This document shows positions 33,401-46,442 of a DNA stretch of 64,000 bases, one piece after another. A program made the position numbers and the translations under genes. How positions within the stretch are numbered: position 1 is the first letter of the stretch; each line of letters begins with the position of its first letter. The notes beneath the pieces are model-generated. The model had not been told where the DNA came from. It saw only the letters and a program-made list of their open reading frames with translations, and made no database searches. This stretch comes from Protonemura montana (taxonomy: Eukaryota > Arthropoda > Insecta > Plecoptera > Nemouridae): contig OX387609.1 in NCBI GenBank assembly GCA_947568835.1, forward strand, positions 1,616,001 through 1,680,000, in the 5' to 3' direction.

Positions 33401-34935
33401 AAAAAAATCAATCTGTTCATTGTTAGATTCTGTCGATGACAGAAGAGCTGGGGTGGCAACATTCAAGGAGGTTTCAGTATGGGCCGGATTTTTTATACCA
33501 CTTTGGTATAATGTGAGAATGTCGCTGCTTTGAGCTAGTTTACATTTTTGATAATATACTGGTGATATTGTTGAAAAAAATACAAGATGTCCAGTCCACA
33601 CGCATTGAAAAATCTTGCAAAAAGCTTGAAATAAAAAATTGCATGTTTTCCTGAAGCAATATCAAAGTGATGATCCTAACAGAAAACGCATAATTTTTTA
33701 TACCGAATTACCTAGATTCCTATACGAGATTATTTGCCAAATAATTTAATTGTGATTTTTTCTTGACTTTATGTCTTGGATGTTAAAGAAAGTTTGGAAG
33801 ATTTGTTAAATTTGAAGAAAAAAAATCCCTTAACCGAAAGGTGTTACTGTTCCTGTAGTTCAAGGTGTTTAATATTATTACCCAAATTTTATAAGCAACA
33901 AAAACGATTCAGTCATGCTTGTACTTGATGTTTACTTTTTGAGACAACTTAGGTTTACTAGTTTACTAGTTTTTTAGTAAATCCTCGTGTATTCTTTTCC
34001 ACAAAAATGGACTTTACAATTGAAACATGATTATGTGGTAACCAAACTGCAACAATAAAAGAAGCCTAGAAAATTGCTTATTTCCCTACAAGAGTGCAAC
34101 AATGTAAGAGGTTTTATGATGCAGGATCCGCGGGTTTGAAAACCAGGACATAAGGAAAAAACAATAAAACACGAATCAAGACCGAAAGAGACGAAGACGA
34201 ATGCAAATGCGAATGCCAAAACAACGGAGAACTTTTTATAAAATAAATAAATGCACGTGGAAAAGCATTCTGGCCTCAAACTGTCATTGCAGTTTGTAAT
34301 TACTATTACTCTATGTACCCATTGTTTCACATTTTTGTACACTTTTGTGTCATTGTGTATACATTTCAACTAGATAAGCACGACGGCATCCAAAATAATT
34401 ACAAACTTTCTGTGTCACGTTGGAATTACAACTCTTGCATCGCATCTTTGGAATAACAACCGACAGAAAGAAAACTTTGTAGACATTACATGACAGCTTT
34501 ACAAATTTTCTCCACGCAGGAAGACAACGTTTTAATGTGAAATTTAACTGTGAAACTTTGGTCTTACTGGACGAATCACAGTCAAACATTTTGTAGTTAT
34601 ACAAAATTCAAATGAAAATAAAAAAAAAAAAATTTAAAAACTGAAATTTTGAATGCTTAGTAAAAACAACAAATTTTCCCGACGTTTTCCAACTTAAACC
34701 ATATTGAGAGTGAAAGCAGATGTGAATTTTCTCCGATGACAAAATAACTAAAAATAACAAACAAAAAATAATAAACAAATAAAAGACAATGGCACCCTTA
34801 AGGCATCCTTATAATTGAAAGAAATCTAAATCCTTACATAACTGTAACATACGACATAAGATGGATCTCTTCTCTAGAAGTCTCGCCAATCAATATTTCT
34901 AAACTAACTTACAACCTCTCTCCCATAGAGATTCG
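30432..34935. other. Upstream or intronic AT-rich stretch
   Basis: No exon is recognised. A GC-richer segment lies at 31660-32000 with CTCTGGGGGGC and short TCTCGTTCTCGTTCTC repeats. A 16-base G run is at 32625-32640. AT-rich sequence fills the rest. Confidence 0.4.
32625..32640. repeat. Poly-G tract (16 G)
   Basis: An uninterrupted run of 16 G. Confidence 0.95.
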
Positions 34936-37853
34936 TTAGTTTGTTTTCTAGAATCATGTTTACTTTACCTAGCTTTAATCAGGTTATTACGGTTAGATTA
35001 AATTGACATGAGTATAAAAACCATAATCCCAATGAAAATGTTTCAAAATTGCAATGTATCATGGAGTCTCGGAATTGCAAACGCATGTATTTTTTGCCCC
35101 CCACAACTATTCACGATGCCGTTCGATTTAAGGTCTGATATTGGAAAGTGCATATAAATTTATGGTCTTTTTCGTCCTTAACGCCCCCCATCCCTTCCCA
35201 ATGCAGGGTGTGCAACCTTTCGATCATCCACAGTGATGTTTTCTCCACCATCACGCCTCAAGGCAGCGGAAAAGCGAGGGAAAACTGTTTTTCCTACAGT
35301 GAAAACAGAGAGGAAAGTCTGGTGGATTTCTTTATGGTGATGAAGGACATGTATATAAGTTTCGTTGAGCGATACAGGGTTGGTAGGAATCTGGCAGAGT
35401 GCTGATGTTGAGAAATATTTGCTGAAAGGGAAAGTAGGAGAGAGAATTGATAGTGAAATACGGGTTGTTTTTTCAAATATGTGCAGAACTTAGGAGAATG
35501 TTAGTTAATAATACTATCTGAATTCAATACCTAGCCAACAAGAATTCGAGATTTGGCAATTTTTTGTTTTTAATTCATTTTATGTAAACGAATAACTATC
35601 TTAACAACTTTTTAAAAGTATATTTTTGTGCGGTTGTGTAACCAATTTGTTTCTCAATAATACCGCAAGCAATATTACCGACATTTTAAATTGTCTTTAG
35701 AAAACGCTACTTAATGCAGGTTTTTTTAGTTGTATGTTAGGTTAATCGTATTAACAGACGGTTAAAAAACATCTCCTGGTTGACAATTACCAAACAAATA
35801 TCAACTTAACAGACCGCTAGATTTAAAACGGACCACTTAACAAACGGCCGTTAGTGGTAAACTCTCTAAAACCTAACAGCTTGCTAATTTATTTTTTATT
35901 TATTTTTTGGTTTGGTCTGTTGGATACTGGGGTTTTTAGTTAGCATATTGATTAATTTGAGCGTTAAAATTATGGCATTTAGATTGAGTTTGCTTCACGC
36001 ATTATCATTTTAATGACGTGATTACCATTTTGAATTTCTGCTGTTTATTCCTGATTAAGATTGGGATAACTGAACGAATGGTTTAATCAAAACATATCAA
36101 ACCTTCTAGGCATTACATCTTTATCAAACGCAAACCAGCCCATTTAGTTCAGCCACAAAATGAAACCCCCACGAAGCAAACGACTTCTCACTAGAAAAAA
36201 AAAACAGCTAACCAAAGCTACATAAAAAAAAAAAACCACCATCAACTAGCACAAAAATATATTACCTACCCATAAAATTTCAAAAGCCCATTTTCCAGAT
36301 TTCCATCTAACACCCCCAACAACCCTATCCCAGGCAGGCACTTCAATCCCCCATGTAACACATTTACGCATCCAAAATCTCTCCACGCAGACCCTTTCGA
36401 AATTCCACACGCTCCCAGCCCTCGAGAATGTAGGCCGGCTACGCACCATGCGTACGCCCGGCTAGGGAAGGGGTGACAGTTTCACTATCTCTTTGCCCCC
36501 TTTGGGCCGCTTACATTTTGTGTCCTTGTCGTTTTAAATGTGACCCTATGACCTGACAAGCTATTACATATTGTAATGGCTTCTACTTTACCACAAGGCG
36601 GTAAAACGCGTTGTTTTTTCCTGCTTCAGCTGTTTGTGCCACTTTACATTGTAATTAAAACGCAAGTTAACAAGATGAGTATATTTTTTCTGTTATTTTA
36701 GCTAGAGTGACTGTTTTTTTTGATGGGGGTTGGTCCTGTGACGTGTCATATTTTTTGTTAGGTTTGTTTGATATTTAAATTAGTCGTTACAGCGACGGAG
36801 TAAAAGATGTTGGGCCAAACCTTGATGAAACTTAGAGCAGAGAAGCAAAACTTTGATAATATACTTTAATACGTTGAATATTTGTTAATTTGTTAACCTG
36901 TTTTAATAAAAATGATAGAGTTTTCCAATTTTGTACACGTATGAAAGCACCTTTCTAATTGGAATTGCGGAATTGCATTTTCTAGCGTCGTAAAGCGCAC
37001 GATCATATTTTACAATTTATTTTATTGGTGATCGTAAGTCTTACGCCAGGAAATGCATTTCCCGAACTTAAGATTTATCAATTTTCTTCATCGATATTTT
37101 CTGGCAATGTCGTCTGAAACTCGATAGCAGTTTCCATGAAAATTGAAGAAATCCAAATGATTTTTAGAGCACTTTTACGACATCTGATGTTTGGCTGTAT
37201 TAAAAAGGGTTGGAATTAAAAATGCTAAAAAAGTAAATACAGTTTTATGTAAAATAACATTACTATGTTGGCGTGAAAGCAATCTATCGTCAGCTGTGTT
37301 ATTACCTGTCAAAAAAGCTCGCCACACGTTAATATTACAAGTGAAATGACATTTCAAATTCCGCTTCGAATATATTTTGCAATTATTTTTCGTGAACGTG
37401 AAAATGACAGGACCTAATAAATGTAAGAAAACGAGACAAAAATAAAACACACAACCCGTGTAATAAATCTACAGAAAACTAGCTCAAATATGAATGAATG
37501 TTATTTCCATGTCAAGATAATTAAAAAATTTCGAAACACAACCCACGGGGCAAGAACTAGAATTGCGGTCTGCCCGGTAGGAAAATCGAATAAATTTTAA
37601 ATCGCACACTTTTTGTGTTTTTTTTTTTTTTTTGTTACATGTTTAGTTGAGATTTATTTGTGACAGTTCTTTTTAAGCTGCCACCTCGGGAAAAAATGTT
37701 TTCCGCAGAACGCTAATAGCATATCCGAGCGGTCTTTGTTTACTACATGTAACCAATGTTCGGCCGAACGAGATGGGAAACCATTTTGTGCGTTTTGTGC
37801 GTTTTGTGCGTTTTCCTGCCGGTTTTGTGACGGGATTCACGGTGCGTGTGGCC

Positions 37854-37876
37854 GGGGGGGGGGGGGGGGGGGGGGG
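37854..37876. repeat. Poly-G tract (23 G)
   Basis: An uninterrupted run of 23 G, the longest of three in the window. It is preceded by GTGCGTTTTGTGCGTTTT. Confidence 0.95.
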
Positions 37877-38889
37877 CAGAAGAGTGGCCAACTCGAAGCG
37901 ATTGCCGAACTGTTTTCCAAAAGATTTCATGAAATTGTCTTGTCATTATTGGGAATAACCTAAATAATGTGTCACTTTTTAAAATAATGCCACACAAATT
38001 TACCTTGGCTAAAAAAAATATACAATTTTTTTTTAAATCCTGTTTCGAGTTCCCGTTTGGGCACCAATTTTTGAAAGGTTATTAGTGCTCCTAAAAATAA
38101 AGATATTTGAGCATTACTAACGCTTGTACCTGTTTAATTTTCAAAATAAAAAGAACAGCTAAAAACATATAACTGCATACGAATAGTTCAACTGAGCTGC
38201 CATCCCATTTCTAAATCATTTAAAATTCATATAACAAAATAAAATAATATATTGTAGATGTTGGTAATATTTGGATGATTTCAAATTGAGGTCAAATCGT
38301 TTAAAAATATTAAAAGCGCTTGTTTTAAACAGCGACCATTGCGTGTAGATCGCCGTTCTCGACCATACGAGGCTTTCTAACACAAAAACACTAACAAAAA
38401 ACACTGCGAGTTTGACAAGCGAGTTTTCAGTAACGATTGTTTAGCCGGTGAGGTTGGCAGGCCCGGATAACTTATTGCATCGCTGTACATGGACATTCAC
38501 TTTATATGGTAAGTGGACCTCTGCGGCTGTCAATATATGTGGGGTCATGAGCAATGAAGTCAAAGAGATGGGACAGAAAATAAGATCACTCGAGTCTGCA
38601 CGCAAGTCAAAGAAAACACTCTTTATATTTGTTACTTAGCTAAGTAACATTAATACACTTCAAAGTTAAGATAAACTTCTTATGTACTTAGATTTTGAAG
38701 CGTTTTATTTTCTAATAATCAAAGACGCTGCTCTAATTTTGAAAAAGGCAATTACTAAACAGAGAAAAATTGAGATCGGCCAGAAATGGAGACACCGTCG
38801 TTTCGAGTTTTAACAAAAACTATTTGAACTGGGTTTTGAATGCTAAGTAAAGGGCTACTAAATTTCCCATGCTAAAGAAACGTTCTATC

Positions 38890-39110
38890 GTTTTTTCTCG
38901 CAGATTACGTGCATTTAAGACTGGTTTACGCTTAATTTAAAGTAATTACTGCTATACTGAACGATTGATCGAAATTAATTGATATTTTGATTTGTTATTT
39001 TTTAATTGTATAGGTTTTTTAAAAAGTCTGAAATGCCATCTGGTAGTTATCGGTGGGACTTCGTGTTGTCGGCTCGTTTGCTCGGCAGAACGTTTAAAAT
39101 CAGTGCTGTG
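38890..39110. mobile_element. Dispersed repeat family C, copy 2
   Basis: It contains CTCGCAGATTACGTGCATTT, GAACGATTGATCGA, TTGATATTTTGA, AATGCCATCTGGTAG and CTCGGCAGAACGTTTAAAA, in the same order as copies 1 and 3. Confidence 0.45.
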
Positions 39111-40051
39111 AATCTGAATAATTGAAAACCAAATGGTTGAAGACATAATAAAAAACCACACAAAAAAAAACATTTGAACTGGTATTAATTTTTACGGTTA
39201 AACATTATTTTGGTGCGATTTTTTCCCCATTTTTTCCATGCAAGATAAAAACCGTATTGCCATTGTATTTTGTATTCAATTGAAAGCGAATGAGATATTC
39301 TATAAAAGTGTACACAGCGTGTGGAGCGTTAACGCTATTTCTTTGAAAAGCCTATCGCAGTCGAATCTGCAAAAGATGAAAAATTTAAACAGTTTTTTTT
39401 ATAATTACTACATTCTGTATTTGCTCGCAGCAAACCGCTGAGTAAATAGTTGTTCACTGTCAGGGAGAAAGATTCGCGGCGTTTTCTGCATCTCGTTTTC
39501 TGGCCAAGAGCTTCTATGATAGCTTTCAAATGGACAATGCAGTAAAATCATGATTTGGAATAGTGGCAATATCATGATTAAAATCATGGCTGGGTCATTT
39601 GAAGAGACCATCTGTTGCAATTGCAAAACCATGCAATATTTTCCGCAAAATTACGTTCCATTCACAGTGGCTGGTCGAGATTCAAGAATTATTCCGCACA
39701 TCAAATTTTAAATTCTATTGAAAGCTACAAAACAACAAAAAAAATCCTATTATTTCATCTAAAATAAAACTTGCAAGTGCAGATTACGGATTTGAAATGC
39801 ACAAAATGGACACAAAATGCATGGAAAATGCATAAATGTATTTTTTTTGAAACGGAAAAGTGCAACAAAGAGGGAGAAATACTCGGTACTACAGGAATAT
39901 GAATTATTCTCTAGCGTATTAATAATTCAAATGTCAAGCACAGAGCACCTAGTTAGAGCTTATTTCTGAAATGCACATGACCATAGTGCATTGAGAGCTG
40001 GGTTTGTAAAACCCATGCAGTGCTGTTGACTTTTGTATTCCTTTTGAGAAA

Positions 40052-40745
40052 GACCAGTTCTGTTTGGGAGAGAGGTTGGAGGGATGAAAGTTAAGCAACA
40101 CTGCGCTGGGCCAGGTATTGGATGGGTGACTATCATACACATGACCAGTTCTGTTCGGGAGAGAGGTTGGAGGGATGAAAGTTAAGCAACACTGCGCTGG
40201 GTCAGGTATTGGATGGGTGACCATCATACACATGACCAGTTCTGTTTGGTAGAGAGGTTGGAGGGATGAAAGTTAAGCAACACTGCGCTGGGTCAGGTAT
40301 TGGATGGGTGACCATCATACACATGACCAGTTCTGTTCGGGAGAGAGGTTGGAGGGATGAAAGTTAAGCAACACTGCGCTGGGTCAGGTATTGTATGGGT
40401 GACCATCATACACATGATCAGTTCTGTTCGGGAGAGAGGTTGGAGGGATGAAAGTCAGTACAGCAACTTCACTCGCCTTGCTTATCAACCTCTCGACAGC
40501 ATGGATTTGTGGAGGAATTCTGTTGTTCGCGTTGTACCGTCCTTCGGAAGGGACGTTAAGCCGGTGGTCCCCTTGGTCTTCGACTTGAGAAGGCTACGTG
40601 GCGGCACCGGGTTTTCCCTCCTCCCTTCTAGGCTAGGCTTGGTTTATTATCATCAACCAGTCATTCACCGACGCCATTAGACCAGTGCCAGATGGCCAGT
40701 TGTCAAATCAGTGCGTCATTAAACACAAAACATCAATCAATCACC
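40052..40745 (+). mobile_element. 5S-derived SINE-like element with five 91-bp units and tail (array B)
   Basis: The 91-bp unit landmark AGACCAGTTC/TGACCAGTTC recurs at 40051, 40142, 40233, 40324 and 40415. A common tail follows from about 40455 (CAGTACAGCAACTTCACTCG). It includes the stem-loop CGTCCTTCGGAAGGGACG with GTTAAGCCGG, and ends GTGCGTCATTAAACAC near 40725. The 5S head is missing, so the 5' end may be truncated. Confidence 0.8.
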
Positions 40746-41317
40746 ATATATGGGTAATTTTTTTGATTAAAAATCTTAATACAGGTATTAGTTAAAATTA
40801 AACTGCAGAAAATAATACCTAGCTTATAAACGAGTTTGAATAATTTTGGTGACTTACAAACAAATCTAACGTGCTTGTCATTCATCGCGAACGTAGCTGT
40901 CAAAATCACTACTTCCCGTAACTTTTAGACAAAGACAACTTTTGAAATTCTCCACACTGATTCGACTCACCGTTCGCTGCACGCGTCCTGAATCTCTGCA
41001 GAAATAAACTCTCGTTCATTATTCATAACAGAAGAGCAATTGCTCGCGGTCGTTTATTTTCCCATTTTCTTCCATACATTTATGAAAATAACTCAAAACA
41101 TATAAAAGCAAGTGCACAATACTCGCATGGCTCACTGCATGTTGTATTTTCCCGAAAGCTTTTTCCACCATGAGCCACTCAACAAACTTTATGTTCTGTT
41201 GTCCACATAAAACTTCGTTCCAGTTTAGTTTGAGAAAAAAAACCAAATCTAATAAATAGTCCACCAGATTAATGATCATTACACTATATAGCACTAACAT
41301 AAAGTCTTAAATCCTCA

Positions 41318-42085
41318 ATTGATTGATTATCGGGGTTCAACGACGCACTGTATTGACAACGAGCCATGCAGCGCTAGTCTGATGGCGTCGGTGAATGAGT
41401 GGATGATGATGAGAATGATGATGAACCTAACCTAGCCAGAAGCCAGGCTGGTCAATAGCCTACACCTGTCGAAGAGCACCAAAGGGATCACCGGCTTAAC
41501 GTCCCTTCCGAAGGACGGTACAACGCGAACAACAGGATTCCTCCACAAATCCATGCTGTCGAGAGGTTGATAAGCAAGGCGAGTGAAGTTGATGTACTAA
41601 CTTTCATCCCTCCAACCTCTCTCCCGAACAGAACTGGTCATGTGTATGATGGTCACCCATTCAATACCTGACTCAGCGCAGTGTTGGTTAACTTTCATCC
41701 CTCCAACCTCTCTCCCGAACAGAACTGGTCATGTGTATGATGGTCGCCTATCCAATACCTGACCCAGCGCAGTGTTGCTTAACTTTCATCCCTCCAACCT
41801 CTCTCCCGAACAGAACTGGTCATGTGTATGATGGTCACCCATTCAATACCTGACTCAGCGCAGTGTTGGTTAACTTTCATCCCTCCAACCTCTCTCCCGA
41901 ACAGAACTGGTCATGTGTATGATGGTCATCCATCCAATACCTGACCCAGCGCAGTGTTGCTTAACTTACATCCCTCCAACCTCTCTCCTGAACAGAACTG
42001 GTCATGTGTAAGATGGTCACCCATCCAATACCTGACCCAGCGCAGTGTTGCTTAACTTCGGTGATCTCATAAGAGCCGATATTTT
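41318..42085 (-). mobile_element. 5S-derived SINE-like element with five units and 5S head (array C)
   Basis: Complete in the - orientation. The 5' head on the - strand is ATCGGCTCTTATGAGATCAC, then CGAAGTTAAG, which follows the 5S rRNA sequence upstream of the A-box. Five 91-bp units follow, then the tail from about 41605 down to 41318 with the same CGTCCTTCGGAAGGGACG stem-loop. Units alternate between TTGCTTAAC and TTGGTTAAC variants. Confidence 0.85.
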
Positions 42086-45000
42086 AAACACGTCAAACTA
42101 TGTTTTCCGTAAATCCTCTTTTAAATTTACAGAATTCACCTTTATTTTTGGCCATTTAACAAAACGACACCAACTATAACAACAAGGAATTATTACAGCA
42201 AACTAAATCATCCCGGAAATTGGACCACACGGATTAGATATTATATCACAACACGCACGTAAAGATCTATATTTCGAATAGAAAATAAAAAAGTGGATTT
42301 CGTTTTTGGCTGCTATCCCACTTTGCCATGAAACCCAGTCGCAGCATCCAGAGCTCCCCAATTCTCGGTTCTCCCCGTTTTACGCATTTGCTCGAGCTAA
42401 AATCATTACACCAAAGGTTTAATATGTTTTTCGTTTCTGCAATCCTCTTAAGATATGTTTTACAGATACATGGCCGCAATAAAGTATGAACTTGGGTATA
42501 GGAGGAACGTTTGAAAACGCCCAGCTTTCTCGTAGAAACTTAACCAACGTTGTATCCGTATATGCTGGCCAACTGTATTGGTTGTGGGAACTATATATAT
42601 ATAGGCGAGGAAAGAGGGAAGGACGTAGCGACTTCTATCCAGACAATGTTAAGGGAAAAGAGTAACACTAGTGTTAGAATGGTTGTGATGCTAGAGTGTT
42701 TCTGAGGGGTAACCTAATAATGTGTCCTGTTGGTCTACCATGTTAGGGTGTGTGTGTTTTTTTCGATTGTCTTTCCGGAGGGTTTTAGTAAAATTTGTGG
42801 TCGAGACGTTGTTTGCAAAGGGTTTAGGGTTGTGGGTTCGGTGTTGCCTTGCAAAACTTATCCTTTGAAATGTTACAAATGATAATTATCGTAAAGTGCT
42901 AACTTCGTTTCCCTTTCCTTTTGCTTGTTCAGTTTATTGCACCGAGAGCGGCGGAGATGCGTGTTGTTAGGATGACTCAAATGTTCTGGTGCCACAATGA
43001 CTTTGAATAGACTTACAAAGAAGCGGACATATTATAAAATCACATGAAACATTCTTGACTGAACAAAAATATTTTTTCATTGAGTCTTGTGGTCTTTTGG
43101 TTACCACTCTTTTGTGAAGGGTGTTTAGTCCTAAAACGGACTCCTTCTGATGTTTTGTTAGAGAGTCTCATCCTGAAGATGAGTCTCACCCTGACGATGA
43201 CAGAACGACCTCTGACCAAAAGTCGGGAGACGTAAGTTTTTGGACTAAAAACCCTAAATAAAAGCATGAATCGAATTGCTACAAGACTCATATACTAACG
43301 GGTCTTAAAATGTCAAAGAAACCATCTTTTAAATTGTTCTTTTAGGTTATAAATTCAAATAAAATCATTTCCTGCAAGCTTTCAAAATAAAATCAGAATC
43401 AAAACAGATTTAATTAAAGAAAATAATGCGAAATGAAACTAAGCGAATTGTCAATAGTGACTCGGTATCCGCTTTCTGTCCATTAAAAGGCGATTGCAAG
43501 TTAATATTAAGAGACTTGAGAGCAGGAGACAGCTGATTGCCAGCTTCGAGTTTGATTTATTTGAGCAAGTATACGGTAAGTCCCATCAATATCTTGCAGC
43601 CAGCAGTTGCCTCGGGGCTGGACCACTTTGCCAGGCACGCTTTAGTTCGTATCTATTTCCTGTCAAATCTCGGATCGCTTGGCCGGAATACGTTTGAAGG
43701 AATCCCGGATCATTCATTGTTAAATATCTGTTCGATTGTTCCTGGCTATACACGGATTTTCATATCAGGGTACAATTGTTTATTACTTCTAGTGTAAGTA
43801 CGTCACAGAAAATAACGGTAATATATTACAACATTGATGAAGAGAGTTCTTGTTAAACTTATAAGGAAATGCATTCCATTTCTTAACTCTGGTAAATGCA
43901 AACTCATTATCAAAGAAGTAACAAAATCAACTGGTAACAAAAGTTAATAATTTGCAAGACTTTTTAAATCTAACAAATTGACTAAAGTTTAAACAAATGT
44001 TTAGTTGATTTGCATTTAAAGACTCACTTTTTGTTATGGCAATGCCACTGGAGGTACCATTTTTTTTAAATCGTATCCAAGACTGTAATTTTCCAGAAAT
44101 TGGGCAGTGGATATGAGAGCAAATTGAAGACACTACCAACTTTAGGTCTTCGAATATATCTTCCCCAATATCCAACTCAGATAGTCAAGATTTTCATGCA
44201 CAGGCTAAGACAGGAACATCATCAATACAGACTTCGTTCCTCAATTTCAAGCTTAACTTCTCAGCCACTGAGCTGAGAAATCCATTCCAAATATCGTCCA
44301 ATATCATCTTGTAGCAATTGCAGCATCCATTGCTCCGCCCTTATTCAAGTACATACCATAGCTACAAGATTGTACTCCCTGGACCATCTCTCCCCCTCTC
44401 TCTCTCTCTCACGTATTGTCCTACTAGCTCCATCTCTCTTATGCGACACATTTAATTACTCTAGCCGTGGAAACCGCTTACATTCACCGTCTTTCTTCGC
44501 GCTCTGCGACAGATCTTGAGTGCTTATTTCGATAACGTTGCTTTTACTTAATTAACACTAATTAAAAAAAAATCTTTAAAAGATTCAGAATAATAACTCT
44601 GAATAATCTCTTAATTTACTAAATTAAATTGCATCTTTGCAACTATGATAGTTTGTATTGTCATTACGAATGTTTTATAAAACGTTTTATTAGGTTTTAA
44701 TGAAATTAAAGACGGTTCCTAATTAGGTAAGTAAATAAAGCCTGCAATTTATCTTGGAATTTGTTATCAAAAAGATTGTCATCAAACATTATGTCCATAG
44801 CTTTTCAGAAAGCGTTTGACTAAAATTGAAAGGTTTAGCGTGTTTACACCTGTTTGATATTATGCAACATGTAATTATGTTTCATCTCAGGTATGAACCT
44901 AATTATATAACCCTGTGTACAAACATTAATACAGGTTTTCAAGCCAATAAGGTATGATGTTGAGACTTACTTTCAGGTTTCCCAGGTTTATTAGAAATAT

Positions 45001-45395
45001 TTCAAAGCTTTTCGGTCATACCAGCGATGTAAACGGAGTATGCCACTAGGCGAAGAGAACTCATGTTTAAAAAGTACAGAAATCACATTTTGTTATTACT
45101 CGCAGATTAATCGCATTGGAGACTGGCTAACTTTTAAATAATCTTTACCTCAACGATTGTTAAACATTCTATATTATTTTGAGTCAGAATAAGTTGTAAG
45201 AGTCTTGTCCAGACCAGTTAGCTCAGCAGAACGTTTAAAATCAATATCAAAATCAATATGTTGTTGTCCTCTTTGCTTTTGTCTTTTAATTGTTTTGAGA
45301 GTTAACGGAGATGTTTACCTTGTGTTCTGGAACCTCGGTAGAGTATGTTTAAATTGTGGTGAATGTTTATGCATATAAACAAGAAGATTATAAAT
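42086..45395. other. AT-rich stretch
   Basis: No exon is recognised. A TATATATATAGGCGAGGAAAG element is near 42593 and a (CT)n tract at about 44394-44411. CCTGAAGATGAG...CCTGACGATGAC repeats at 43171-43200 resemble ends of retroelements. A GC-richer part at 43500-43750 is open for 86 codons without a recognisable product. Family C copy 3 is at about 45085-45240. Confidence 0.4.
45085..45240. mobile_element. Dispersed repeat family C, copy 3
   Basis: ACTCGCAGATTAATCGCATT, CTCAACGATTGTTAAACAT and GCTCAGCAGAACGTTTAAAA, in the same order as the other copies. Confidence 0.45.
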
Positions 45396-45399
45396 ATCA

Positions 45400-45885
45400 A
45401 CTTGATTTACTTAAAAAACAGAAAATAATTTAAATGTTTCATTTGTAGAAAACCTCTTGTTTTTAAATATAAACCTTTGGGTTTTTAGAAGCTTTAACAA
45501 GTTGTTTTTGCTTGTACCTCCCTGTCCGATTATTCCGTATTGCAAATATGAATGAGTTAGGGCAAAGTATATAGATTCATGAGATCAATAGATACAATAT
45601 TGCGTAATCTATAATAAATGTACAATAAATCTCTTAGCTTAACTACTATAGGTTTATTATGTGCTCATACCAATTTAGGTGATTATCTATAATTATGCCT
45701 AAATAGTTTATACCTGTCTTTCTTTGAATTCTGATACATTTACAGCTATAACTGTCAGGTGAACAAATGGGTTCGTGCATTTTTAGAATGTTATTGAGTT
45801 CAGCATTTGTTTTAGAGCAAATACTAATAGGTAGGTTCACCGTTTTAGATACATTTAATGTTAGGAGATTATTTGCTAACTATGA
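45400..45885 (-). pseudogene. Reverse transcriptase fragment, jockey/CR1-like LINE (broken)
   Basis: On the - strand LANNLLTLNVSKT, then CIRIQRKTGINYLGIIIDNH and LNWYEHI, match the RT palm/thumb region of non-LTR elements (N-x-L-x-LN-xx-KT ... YLGI-x-ID-x-HL-x-W-xx-HI). After a frameshift the reading continues as YFALTHSYLQYGIIGQGGTS, then KNNLLKLLK (the usual H-S-x-L-x-YG-x-x-x-WGG block). Frame breaks show it is dead. Strand opposite to the 48.5 kb fragment. Confidence 0.7.
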
Positions 45886-46149
45886 GTTTATGGTCCTCAT
45901 CTCAGCATTAGCTGTATGAACAATATAATTGTAATGTGAACATCTCAAAAGAGATCGAACATTAGTTGTAATATTTACAGAAACCTACGAAAAGCACAAA
46001 TTTATTTTGAAATTCTGTAACAGGATATAACAAAATTCCCTGAGCTAAGCTTTCAAAGTGAAGTCGCTCATTATGTTTTTAATGCACGTAGGCGTTTGTT
46101 GTAGCCGTTGGCCCCCTACGTGTGCAGGGCTTTACTCGTATATTACCAT

Positions 46150-46442
46150 AGAGGTTGATAAGCAAGCCGAGTGAAGTTGCTGCACAAACTTTCATCCCTC
46201 CAACCTCTCTCCCGAACAGAACCGGTCATGTGTATGATGGTCACCCATCCAAGACCTGACCCAGCGCAGTGTTGCTTAACTTTCATCCCTCCAACCTCTC
46301 TCTCGAACAGAACTGGTCATGTGTATGATGGTCACCCATCCAATACCTGACCCAGCGCAGTGTTGCTTGACTTTCATCCCTCCAACCTCTCTCCCGAACA
46401 GAACTGGTCATGTGTATGATGGTCACCCATCCAATACCTGAC
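46150..46442 (-). mobile_element. 5S-derived element with three units, truncated at both ends (array D)
   Basis: On the - strand three 91-bp units are followed by only the first about 40 nt of the tail (GCAACTTCACTCGGCTTGCT). The 5' side stops inside a unit at CCAATACCTGACC. Confidence 0.8.

Larger units (their letters stand above)
34936..40050. other. AT-rich stretch with dispersed repeats
   Basis: A fragment of family D left end lies near 34940-34980. TIR-like TTAACAGACGGTTAAAAAAC and CCGTTAGTGG sequences lie at about 35720-35870. A 23-base G run at 37854-37876 is preceded by GTGCGTTTT repeats. Family D is at about 38812-38875 and family C at about 38890-39110. No gene is recognised. Confidence 0.4.
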